Assembly: GCA_948144175.1 (NCBI GenBank)
Contig: CANXME010000229.1
Span: 1 to 64,000, forward strand
DNA length: 64,000 bases
Direction of reading: 5' to 3'
Source: Closterium sp. NIES-65
Lineage: Eukaryota > Streptophyta > Zygnematophyceae > Desmidiales > Closteriaceae
Both the position numbers and the translations under genes were made by a program. Below, in pieces: positions 50,438-60,259 of the stretch (within the stretch, counting starts at the first letter, position 1; the number at the start of each line of letters is the position of its first letter). The notes beneath the pieces were generated by a model. The model was given only the letters and a program-made list of their open reading frames with translations. It was not told the DNA's origin and made no database searches.

Positions 50438-51043
50438 AGCGCCTCCAGAACCAGCAAAGACGGCACGAGGACCCCTAGTGGCAGCACCAGCGCCAGCAGA
50501 ACCCCCAGCTCCAACAGCGGCAACTCCAGGACCCTCAGAAGCACCAGCGCCAGCAGCAACGCCAGCGCCAACACCCCCAGTAGCTCCATCTCCTGTAGAA
50601 CCGGCAGCACCAGCTGCCTCAGCAGCACCCCCAGACGCACCAGCACCAGTAGAAACACCAGCGCCAATACCCTCAGCAGCTCCACCTCCAGCAGCACCAG
50701 CACCAACACCAGCTCCAGCAGGACCAACTCTAGTAGCTCCAGCAGCACCCCCAAACTCAGCAGCACGTCTCCAAAGGCGGGCAAACCACTCGCGCAGCTC
50801 CTAGGGAGAGAGCGGCTCCCGCCTCGACGAAGCACCGCCGGCGGCCACACGAGCAGACCCAGCACCCCCAGGCTCAGCACCCCCAGGCTCAGCACCCCCA
50901 GTCTCAGCACCCCCAGACTCAGCACCCCCAGTCTCAGCACCCCAAGTCTCAGCACCCCCAGTCTCAGCACCCCCAGACCCGGCACCCGCAGACCCGGCAC
51001 CTGCAGGCTCAGCACCTCTAGCAGCACTAGAGTCAACAGCTAC

Positions 51044-53828
51044 CTAAAAAGGCTCGACTGTGTCTACCTTGGACACACCAGAAGGGGCAGGACCCTGAGG
51101 AGGGAGGGGGTCTACCTGGGTAGCACCTGGCGCAAGGAAGAGCGGCGGCGGGGGGAGGGGCGCAGTGCGGTAGGGGAAGATACGGTAGTAAGGCACCGAC
51201 TCGTCAAAGGTGACGTCCTGGGAGGACAAAACACGGCACAAGGTGGGGTGGTAAAACCGCCAGCCAGGCGCGTCGGGGGGGAAGCCAAGGAAGACGCAGG
51301 GAACTGCACGGGGGGACAACTTGTCCGCAGACGAGTCACGGACAAACGCCCTAGATCCCCAGACCCGAAACGCAGACGCATCGCCAACCTTCCTGGTCCA
51401 CCGCAAGGCAGGGGAGGTCTCTAGCAAGGAGACCCGGGGCTGAAGGTTGAGCTGATGCGCGGCGTACTGAACCGCAAACGGCCACAGAAAATGGGGGGCA
51501 GCCGCATGCATCATGGACGTACGAGCGACGTCCATGACCATGCCAATGCGGCGCTCAGCAATCCCATTTTGCTGTGGAGAGGCCGGAAGCGTGAAGGTCT
51601 GGCGGATGCCCTGTGCACGACAGAAGGCTCCCAGACGGGCGGAGGAAAACTCCCCGCCTCAGTCTGAGTGCAGACGCAGAACATGAAAGTCGGAGCCGAA
51701 ACTCTCTCTGAGCTGGAGACAAGTTGCGCGGATCCAGTCGATCAACACCTCAGTGACATCACCCTTGCTGCGCAAGGGGAAGACTGTGGTGTAGCGCGAG
51801 TAGTCGTCAACGACCAGCAGAAAGAACCGCTCTCGTCCCTGCCCACTGACGCGGGCTGGGCCCCACACGTCCATGTGGAGAGTCTGCAATGGAGCCTCTG
51901 TCGGAGGAAACTCGGAGGAGTGAGGGGCGGCGCGCTGTCGCCCCTCGACGCAGGGGACGCAGGTAGGGCCAGGCCCCGGAGGAAGGGGAGGGAGAGACCG
52001 AGGAAGACCAGAGACAAGGACACGCGAGGCCATGCCTCTGAGACGAGGCAGGGAAGGGTGACCAAGGCGGTGGTCCCAAAGGAGAGTCTGGTGGGACAGC
52101 AGACGACATGAGCAGGGGGCAGACTTAGGACCAGACCTGGACGCCGCAGCAAACACCTGACTCGACGCAGCTACCTGGGCAGGCGCAGCAGTAGGAGGAG
52201 ACGCAGTAGTAAGGGTGTACAGGCTCGACCCTGGCCGACGACTGAACGTGGCCAAGTGTCGACCTGTCCGAGCACACGTGCAGTGGGTCACTCGCTGACT
52301 CGCAGGAGTGAACTGGTCAACCCCTCGATCCTGTAGGTCTGCTCCACTCACCAGGTTCGTAGAGAACGAGGGGAGGTACAGACCAGACAGGGTGCCAGAG
52401 GGGGCTGCAGGGCACGGAAGAACAGTGGAGAAGCTAGCAAGGACAGGACCCCTAGAGGGGTCTGCCAGGGAGATTGCAACCGGCCGACTAAGCGGCGTAA
52501 GAGTGGTGCGGTCTCGAAAGAAGGAGCAGGACGCACCCGAGTCCAGGGTGAAGGTGTGGAGGGCCTGAGCCGAAGCAGTACCTGAGAGAGCAGAATCACC
52601 AGCACCTGGGGCAGCAGACGCACTAGCACCAAGAGCAGCAGTCTCACCAGCACCTAGCGCAGCAGCCTCAATGCCCGGGTCATGCGGTACACACAGGTAA
52701 CAGGCACCCTCAACACTATCAGCAACAGCATACATGGCAGCAAGAATAGCATCAAAGTCAAGATCAAAGATAGCAACCCCAGCCTTAGCCAGATCTCCCC
52801 AGCGAGGGATCTCTGAAGCCTCAGGGAACTGGTGACGCAACGCGTCCGTCAGGCGACCAAAGCAGCGCTGGGTGGAGTGCGGACCTCCGCACTGCTCACC
52901 AGTGCGGTCGCCGGTACGGAGAACGTAGGAGCAGGGACCAAAACCCCCACCTCGCTGGCGTGCAGTGTACCACTCACGAAGCTGCTGAGGGGATATGGTC
53001 ACACCGCTCCGCTGCTGCTGCTGGCGCTTACCACCACCGGAGCCACTCCTCGGTGCAGAGTCGCGACTCTCACCACCACCACCGCCGCCGCCGCCACCGC
53101 CACCTCCGCCGCCTCCGCCGCCTCCTCCACCTCCGCCTCCTCCACTACCTCCGCCGCCTCCGCTCCCTCCGCCACCTCCACCGCCTCCGCCGCCTCCACT
53201 GCTGCCGCCGCCACCACCACCCCCGGCACCACTCCCACCACCACCCCCACTCCCTCCAACGCCTCCACCACCACCTCCACCGCCCCCTCCACCCCCTCCA
53301 GAGCCCTTGCCCCCCTTGCCCTTGCCGGTGCGGCGTCTCCCACTCGGGGCAGACGCAGCGCCGTTCGACTCGAAACCAACGAGGTCGGCCGCAGCAGCAG
53401 AGGCGACAGAGGGCAAGAGGGGGGAGGGAGAACACCCCTCAAAGACGGGGGTGCGAGGGTCACCACGAGAGGCTCCTACAGCGACTATGCTCTTTTCTAT
53501 CGCTAGGAGGGCCTTCTCGAGGAGGTCAACGGTGAGAGTGGTCGTACAAGGTCTGAGCACTCTTGTACTGGCTAAAGTGCGCACGCTCAGTGGTCGGTAA
53601 GTGGCGGCGAACAGCAAGGCGAGCAGCAGCATCACGTGTGGCCCACTGTGAGCGAACAGTGGCGTTAGCATCAGCAGCAGGGGCAGGGGAGGCACCAGAA
53701 GTGAGGTCAAACAGGGAGAGGTCGTCTGCCCTATCGCACTGCAGAAAAAGCTGCAGATCATCTACCTAGACCTCAAAGTCCACTGCCCGACCCTCAGCGT
53801 CAAAAGTGAGAACGCTAGGGGAAGCCAT
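51044..53828 (-). pseudogene. Copia D gag, protease and integrase
   Basis: Gag starts MASPSVLTFDAEGRAVDFEV at 53828, with a TAG at the Trp of the next VWVDD (near 53768). A 700-codon frame (53761-51659) then runs through a shortened gag, Gly-rich tract, CGGPHSTQRCF, protease FTLDSGASCSFF, LLWDHRLGHPSLPRL and HMDVWG, to a TGA replacing Arg in HSDRGGEF. It resumes QQNGIAERRIGMVMDVART and FLGFPPDAPGWRFYHP and stops at VDTVEPF (51044). gag joins pol in one frame, as usual for copia. Gag lacks about 85 residues relative to A (between TLYD and TTLTVDLL). Confidence 0.93.
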
Positions 53829-55088
53829 AACAGCAGACGGCAGGCAAGGAGCGCAGTGACTGAGCTCTTACCAAGCAGGTGGGGCGATCGGGCTGCTCGG
53901 TGGCTCGGCTGCAGGGCGGCTCGGCTTCCGGGCGGCTCGGTTGCACGGGCGGCTCGGCTGCTGGGCGGCTCGGCTGCTGGGCGGCTCGGCTGCGGGGCGG
54001 CTCGGCTGCTGGGCGGCTCGGCTGCTGGGCGGCTCGGCTGCCTGGCGGTTCGGCTGCCTGGCGGCTCGGTGGCTGGGACGGGGCCGTAGCAGGGGCCTTA
54101 GTGGGGCCGCAGTGGGGTCGAAGTGGGGCCGACGGGGCCTTAGTGTGGCCGCAGTGGGGCCGAAGTGGGGCCGACGGGGCCTTAGAGGGGGCCGCAGTGG
54201 GGCCGAAGTGGGGTCGACGGGGCCTGAGCGGGGCCGTAGCGGGGCCGACGGGGCCGTAGCGGGGCCGAAGTGGCCTTAGCTGGGGCCGTAGCGGGGCCGA
54301 CAGGGCCATGGCGGGGCTGTAGCGGGGCCGTAACGGGGCCGAAGTGGGGGCCGACGGGGCCTAAGTGGGGCCGCAACGGGGCCGACGGGGCCGTAGCGAG
54401 GCCGCAACGGGGCCGAAGTAGGGGCCGACGGGGCCTAAGCGGGGCCGCAGCGGGGCCGACTGGGCCTAAGCTGGGCCGACGGCGGGCTAAGCGGGGCCGA
54501 CGGGGCCGTAGCGGGGCTGTAGCGGGGCCGCAACGGGGCCGAAGTGGGGCCGACGGGGCCTAAGCGGGGCCGGAACGGGGCCGACGGGGCCTAATTGGGG
54601 CCAATCGGGGCCGTAGCGGGGCCTAAGCGGGGCTATAGCGGGGCCGACGGGGCCTAAGCGGGGCCGACGGTGGGCTAAGCGGGGCCGACGGGGCCGTAGC
54701 GGGGCTGTAGTGGGGCCGCAACGGGGCCTAAGCGGGGCCGCAACGGGGACGACGGGGCCTAAGCGGGGCCAATCGGGGCCGTAGCGGGGCCTAAGCGGGG
54801 CTATAGCGGGGCCGACGGGGCCTAGGCGGGGCCGACGGTGTGCTAAGCGGGACCGACGGGGCCGAAGGGAGGGGCCGACGGGGCCTAAGCGGGGCCGCAA
54901 CGAGGCCGTAGCGAGGCCTAAGCGGGGCCGATGGGGCCTAAGCAGGGCGGCTCGAGAGGCAGTAAGGGCGGCCAAAAGGCGTCTCGGGGCACTACTCAGG
55001 TTAGGAGGTAAGCGCGCTCCGGGCAGAGGAGAAAAAGTACGTGGTGGGCCCTAGGCAGTATTCCCACACGGGAACCTGCTCGATACCA
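53829..55088 (-). repeat. GC-rich repeated leader of copia D
   Basis: Plus strand: (GGCGGCTCGGCTGCTG)n near 53920-54060, then GGGGCCGAAGTGGGGCCGAC-type repeats to about 54950, the latter with a duplicated block (GGGCTAAGCGGGGCCGACGG near 54483 and 54672). It corresponds in position to the leader in A but has different repeat units. Confidence 0.85.
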
Positions 55089-56089
55089 TGACGAGAAGTG
55101 AGAATGAATGAACTATGAAAGAGTCGGGTACAAGTACTAACCCTAATTGGGTTGTACCCCATATGGGCTACCCCACTATAGCCTACACGAATGTCTAAGC
55201 TATAATGCTCTGACATTGTTATGTGATGCTATCATCTGCATTCACGTCTGTCTGCCTCCCATCATATGTTTGTACGTTGCATGCGTGGTGTGAGCGTGTG
55301 CAAGAATTTCTGTTTTCTGTGGTTTGGATTCTCTGAGTGTGTGTGAATGTTATTTGATTTGAGCAGATATCTGAAGTGACTCCTCTGCTCAAGAGCTTTC
55401 CAACGAACCAAGTATCACTTCAATCAGAGCACGAACAAGAAAGTTACGAACATTTGAATTTCGTATGCTTTTTATATTTGGTTGTGGTGACTATGAGAAG
55501 TTGTGGGGTTGACTCCATAAGGGGTACAGACTTTTGGGGGTTGGGAAATTCTTCCCCATCGCTGTAGATGCTACCAATTGGTTGGGAGAAGCCAAACCAG
55601 GTTGGCAAGTGTGGCCAACTTGGGTGAGGTGGATTGTGGAGGTTGGGAAAGTGACAAAGGTCAAAGTTGGGGTTGCCTAGAGAGAGGGGAATTGTGTGGC
55701 ATGGGGTTTCCTTGGTTTGGGACTTGGGACCTTCCCTCTCGTCCTCCTCTTCTCCTCCCAATTGGTTAATTGCTACACTAACTTCCTTGTGTGGTAATTG
55801 TGGAAATTGTGAGACTCTTGTGATTGAGTTAAGCTCTTATGGCAGCATACCCCCCTGTGCGCCAAAATTGATAACTCGAGAAATACTTCATGTTTTTGTA
55901 CAATTCAACTTGTTAATTCTAGCCACGGACTAGGGCTACATTATATCCGAAATTGGTGAAGTTTTAATGCTGCGTTTTTTATTGACGACGATTCTTGTGA
56001 GCGCGACGATTCTGTCCAGAAATTGAGACCAACGATTTTGAGAAATTTAGACACATAATCTTCATAGACTCCGTCCTTAGTCTATAACA

Positions 56090-56835
56090 TCACTGAGTCC
56101 GTACAGATCGCCACAAGCTCGCCCCCAGGAGTGGTGGTCGTGACCAACCGATCCTGCAGGACAGCATGACTCCCAAGTTCGTAGTGACCAACCGTACCTC
56201 GTGCAATAACTAGGCCAGAGGAGGGGTCGGCCAGAGTGACAGGGACGCATGTGGTGAGTGGTGTGACTACGGTGCGGTCGCGGAAGAAGCAGCGAGACGC
56301 TCCTGAGTCTAGCGTGAAGGTGAGCAAAGCCTCCAACGGAGTTGCACCTGTGCTAGCAGACTCACAAGCACCTAGACTAACAGCCTCTACATCACCAGAG
56401 CTAGGCACACTCGAGTAATAGTCACTCTCAACACTATTAGCAGCCGCAACATACATAGCAAGCATGCCAGCAAGGATCTGGTCCCAATCAAGAGCAAATA
56501 CATCAATGTTCTTTTTTAGCAATCCTAACCAGTTAGGCGTCTCGGTCTTCTCACCAAACTTGCGAAAAGCATTTTCGAGCCTCGACATGGCCTGCCTTGC
56601 TGTAGACGTCTCCTGCGCGGGGCCCCGTGCGTCAGACGTAGGTACAACGACCTCCTCCTCCGGGGCCACCTCGCTGGACCACCGAGTCACGTAGCTGCTA
56701 CGGCGAGAGGGTATCCTGCCGACGCGACTGCTGCTGCTGTCCACCCCCAGAACCTCCGCCTACACTAGCTGTGCGCCCAGACGAGACTCCCTGGCCTCCA
56801 CCCCCGCTGGCTCTGCCATGACTGCCATTCGAGCC
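56090..56835 (-). pseudogene. Copia C gag end and protease
   Basis: Reads back from the Gly-rich gag region through ALDWDQILAGMLAMYVAAAN, the protease site FTLDSGASRCFFRDRT, and on to GGELVAICTDSV at the E1 junction. Flanked by the oppositely oriented solo LTRs E1 and E2. Confidence 0.9.
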
Positions 56836-57694
56836 TTTTAGAGACTAATGACGAGGTGTACGAAAATTAAGGGCCTAAATAACTCAAAATGGTTTGGCCT
56901 AGTTTCTGGACAGAAATATCGAGTTCACAAAAAACGCCGTCGACAAAAATTGCACTGTCAAAACTTCATCAAATTCAGATATATTGTAGCCCTAGTCTGT
57001 GGCTACAATTCCAAAGTTAAATCGTACAAAACGATGAAGTATTTCTTTAGTTATCAATTTCGGCACACTAGGGGGTAAGCTGCCATAGAATCTTAACTCA
57101 ATCACAATTGTCTCACCATTTCACACAAGAAAGTTGGAGTAGCTAGAAACCAGGTAGGAGGAGATGAAGAGGACGAGAGGGAAGGTCCCACGGGAGTCCC
57201 CAACCAAGGAAACCCCATGCCACACAATTCCTCTCTCTCTAGGCAACCCCAACTTTGACCTTTGTCACTTTCCCAACCTCCACAATCCACCTTACCCAAG
57301 TTGGCCACACTTGCTAACCTGATTTGGCTTCTCCCAACCAATTGGCAGCATCTACAGTGATGGGGACGAATTTCCCAACCCCCAAAATTCTGTACCCCTT
57401 ATGGAGTCAACCCCACAACTTCCCATAGTCATCACAACCAAATATCAAAAGCATATGAACTTCAAATGTTCGTAACTTTCTTGTTCGTGCTCCGATTGAA
57501 GCGATACTTGGTTCGTTGTTGAGTAGAGGAGTCACTTCAGGTATCTGCTAAAACCAAATAACATTCACACACACTCAGACAAACCAAACCACACGAATCA
57601 CAAGTTCTTGCACGCGCTCACACCACGCATGCAACGTACAAACGTGTGATGGGAGGCTGACAGACGTGAATGCAAGTGATAGCATCACATAACA
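56836..57694 (-). mobile_element. E2, 859-bp solo LTR in C gag, inverted relative to E1
   Basis: Reverse-complement relative of E1 along its whole length. On the minus strand it starts TGTTATGTGATGC and ends CATTAGTCTCTAAAA (E1 ends TATAACA there, so the last bases have diverged). Target duplication GAGCC (56831-56835 and 57695-57699). The short ORFs inside E1 and E2 are shared by chance descent, not evident genes. Confidence 0.85.
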
Positions 57695-58674
57695 GAGCCG
57701 CCTCCGCCACCCGAAGTGCCGCCACCCGCCCCCGCCACTCCCGCAACCCCCGCCACCCCCACCACCCCGGCCACCACCACCTCCACCACCTCCACTACCG
57801 CCACCTCCACCGCCCCTGCCACTGCCATCCCCGCCGCCACCTCCACGACCTTTGCCCTTCTGACGCACACCTTTGTTGCGCCTCCCGCTAAGAGCGGGCG
57901 CCACACCGGCTACCTAAGCACCGAGGAATTCAACGGCAGCAGCAGAGGTGACAGAGGGTGCAAGTAGGGAAGGAGCACACCCCTCAAAGAAGGAGGTGCG
58001 AGGAGTACCACGGGAGGCAGCTACAGCGTAGGCACTGGTGTCACCCTCCAAGAGTCGTGACTCAAACGAGGCTAGGGTGAGCTCGGTAGGGTCAAGAGAA
58101 AGGAAGTGGTCTCGGATGGGGCGAAGGGAGTCATGGAGACGGGTCACTAGGAAGTAGAGCTTGAGGGGAGGGTTCTTAGCCAGAAACTCTGGCTTGAGAG
58201 CAGCATGGTAGCAAAGGTCACTGGTGCGCAGGTGGGTCATGAGGTCAGCGATAGTGGTGAAGTCTAACAGCTCTGGAAAGGCAGTAGCAGGCGGCCTACA
58301 GAGGCAGAGGAGGGAGAGGAATAACGCTTTATTACAGGGTCATAAAGATCCTTAGCAGTTTTCAGCTGGCAAAATTGGGTGCGCTGGTCGGGCGGGAGGT
58401 GGCTGCGAACTGCAAGCGCGGCAGTGGCGTTGCGTGCTAACCACAAAGTACTAGCTATGCGGTCATCTTTGTACTTCTGCTGTGCTTCTGTCGACGCAGT
58501 AAGAGCAGGCTTGGTCAGAGTGGGAGGGGCTCGGAGGGAGCCTGAGGTGTGCTCAAAGAGAGAGACGTCGTTGCGGGTAACGCTAAGCAGGTACAAGCGA
58601 AGCCCCTCAAGCCACGAATCGTAATCGACAGGGCTACCCTCGGCATCAAACTCAAGGACATTACGAGTCGCCAT
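57695..58674 (-). pseudogene. Copia C gag N-terminal part
   Basis: Starts MATRNVLEFDAEGSPVDYDS at 58674. It frameshifts near 58270, continues LMTHLRTSDLCYHAAL to EFLGA plus stop, then reads SGRRNKGVRQKGKG and a Gly-rich tract cut by E2. Confidence 0.9.
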
Positions 58675-59420
58675 TGTGAGCAGTGCAGCCTAGTGCTAGG
58701 AATTAAAGATAGTGCTGGGCCCGAGCGGCGCGGATAGGCAGAGCGACACTGCGGGGCAGCTCGGTGGGGCGCAACGGCTCAGGGCAGCAGGGACGAAGCA
58801 GCATAGGCAGTGCAGGAGGCAGTGCAAGCGGCCAGGCTGCAGTGCAGGCAGCGGTAGATAAGGCAGCGGGCTGCGGGCTACGAGGGAGCGTAGCAACATA
58901 GGGCAGCGGCAGGATGGCAGCACGCAGAACGGTACGCTGCATGGCGGGCTGCAGCACTAAGCAGTGTAGGCAGAAGTGCGAGCGGCAGTGCAGTAGCGCA
59001 CGCAAGGCAACGTGCAATAGGGCAGAGCGCGAGTGCAGCAGGGCAGCGCGGAAGCGCAGCAGGGCAGCACATAGGCGCGGCTCGGCGGGCAGCAGTGCGC
59101 AGAAGCAGCGACGCAGTGGACTGAGGCGTCCACGGCGCGCGGGGCAAAGATGGCGCGCGCGTGGGGCAACGGTGGCGCACGACGCGCGACGCGCGGGGCA
59201 GCTATGGCACGCAACGCGCAGGGTAGGGGATCGTGCGACGGGCAACAATGACGCGCGCTTTGAGGGCACGCGGCGGGCAGGAGAAAACGGCGCGCTAGAG
59301 GTGCGCACCACGGGCAGTGGAAGAGGCAGCGGTAAGGGCAGGCATGAAAAAAAAAAAAAAAAAAAAAAAAAAATCGGTCCCCAAACGGGCGGTCCTAAGG
59401 ATCAAACGTGCTCTATACCA
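58675..59420 (-). repeat. Leader of copia C with poly(A) run
   Basis: GC-rich GGGCAGCGCGGAAGCGCAGC-like repeats, a run of about 27 A on the plus strand at about 59346-59373, and the PBS (TGGTATAGAGCACG on the minus strand) against the LTR. Confidence 0.8.
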
Positions 59421-59544
59421 TGTTGAGAAGATAGAGACTATGGTGGTTGACTAAGGTGGTTGAGATTTCAAGTAGAAACCCTAAAGGTTTATACTCTCTA
59501 ATGAGTACCCCTATGTAGCCTATAGATATGTATAATGTTTGACA
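59421..59544 (-). repeat. 5' LTR of copia C
   Basis: 124 bp, TGTTGAG..TTTGACA on the plus strand, paired with 35517-35640. Confidence 0.93.
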
Positions 59545-59768
59545 CCTTGGGACATGGTACCAAATGTAACATGGTTCGTGTTGGGATGGGAGTGGCGAGA
59601 GAAGCAGTTGGGCTAGGGGGAGGGGCCAGAGAGTAGCAGGTGGGCTGGGTAGAGGGGCCAGAGAGTAGCAAGTGGGCTGTGGGGAGGGGTGAGAGGGGCA
59701 CGTGGGCAGAGGAGAGGGAAGAAACGGTGTGGGTTGCAGGACAGCCAAGAGGAAGTGGTGGGTTGGGG

Positions 59769-59970
59769 GTGTCAGAAGATTTACTTAGCAGAATGGATGA
59801 CACAAGGGCATACATAGTTCATATCTACAATGTTGTACTCACTATATAGTACCTCATAGTTTGACAAACCCCTTAGGCTAGGTAAGAGACGGTCACTAAA
59901 CAAGAACTGGCAAACTCGGGCGGCATTATAGTCCAAACATTTGAGAAAAAGATGCCACAAGGCAAGTCAA
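59769..59970 (-). mobile_element. Truncated copia 3' end
   Basis: TGTCAGAAG..AGTTTGACA (59769-59866) has LTR-like ends. The next bases, AACCCCTTAGGC..AGAGACGGTCAC, resemble the post-LTR region of the three copia elements (CACCCCCATAGGC..GGTCAC). No second LTR or coding region is present before the pyrimidine array, so this is a remnant. Confidence 0.55.
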
Positions 59971-59990
59971 TTTGTTCAAATAAAATAAAT

Positions 59991-60060
59991 ATGCAGATGT
60001 TTGACTTGCCTACAAAATGAAATGAAGATATTTGACTTGCCTACAAAATGAAATGAACTA
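59991..60060. repeat. 33-bp direct repeat, two copies
   Basis: TTTGACTTGCCTACAAAATG followed by AAATGAA occurs at about 59999 and again about 33 bp later. Confidence 0.85.
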
Positions 60061-60259
60061 ACTACGCTCCCGCCGCCCGATTCCCCTTTCGCGCCGCCCA
60101 CTTCCCCTTTCGCGCTGCCAAGTTCCAGATCCCGCCACCCGACTCCCGTTCCCGCCGCCCGCTTCCCCTTTCTCGCCGCCTGATGCACCTTCCCGCCGCC
60201 CGATTCCCATTTCCCGTCGCCAGACATGCCTTCCTGCCTCCCTATTCCCTTTTCCGTCG

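Larger units (their letters stand above)
47843..55215 (-). mobile_element. Copia element D, inserted in E1
   Basis: 7,373 bp with 127-bp LTRs (47843-47969, 55089-55215) differing at three positions, and target duplication TTGTT (47838-47842, 55216-55220). The PBS TGGTATCGAGCAGG is the same as in A. Coding order and sequence closely match A although the LTRs are clearly different in their outer halves. A 1.2-kb GC-rich leader precedes gag. Several stops and one internal gag deletion make it defective. Confidence 0.95.
47839..56089 (+). mobile_element. E1, about 870-bp solo LTR in C, split by copia D
   Basis: Begins TGTTATG (47839-47842 then 55221 onward) and ends TCTATAACA at 56089, a TG..CA terminus with inverted TGTTAT/ATAACA. 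The target duplication is TCACT (47834-47838 and 56090-56094). Excluding D and its duplicated target, the element is about 873 bp without an ORF or internal region, so a solo LTR is the simplest reading. The family partner E2 lies 750 bp away in reverse orientation. Confidence 0.85.
35517..59544 (-). mobile_element. Copia element C, outermost of a nested set
   Basis: Minus-strand Ty1/copia element bounded by 124-bp LTRs and a perfect 5-bp target duplication CCTTG (35512-35516 and 59545-59549). Its own sequence is split among 35641-35797, 43155-45632, 45978-47838, 56090-56835 and 57695-59420 by later insertions A, the miniature element, E1 with D inside, and E2. Removing E1 at its target duplication restores the reading CTDSVTGDHLATFTRR across the break, which verifies the join. 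The primer-binding site next to the right LTR reads TGGTATAGAGCACG. Coding regions carry many stops and frameshifts, so it is inactive. LTRs differ at about 11 positions, the most of the three copia elements. Confidence 0.93.

Noticed and set aside
55376..55933. Short ORFs shared by E1 and E2
   Set aside because: Both copies lie within solo LTRs with target duplications; the ORFs are short, differ between copies and have no domains.
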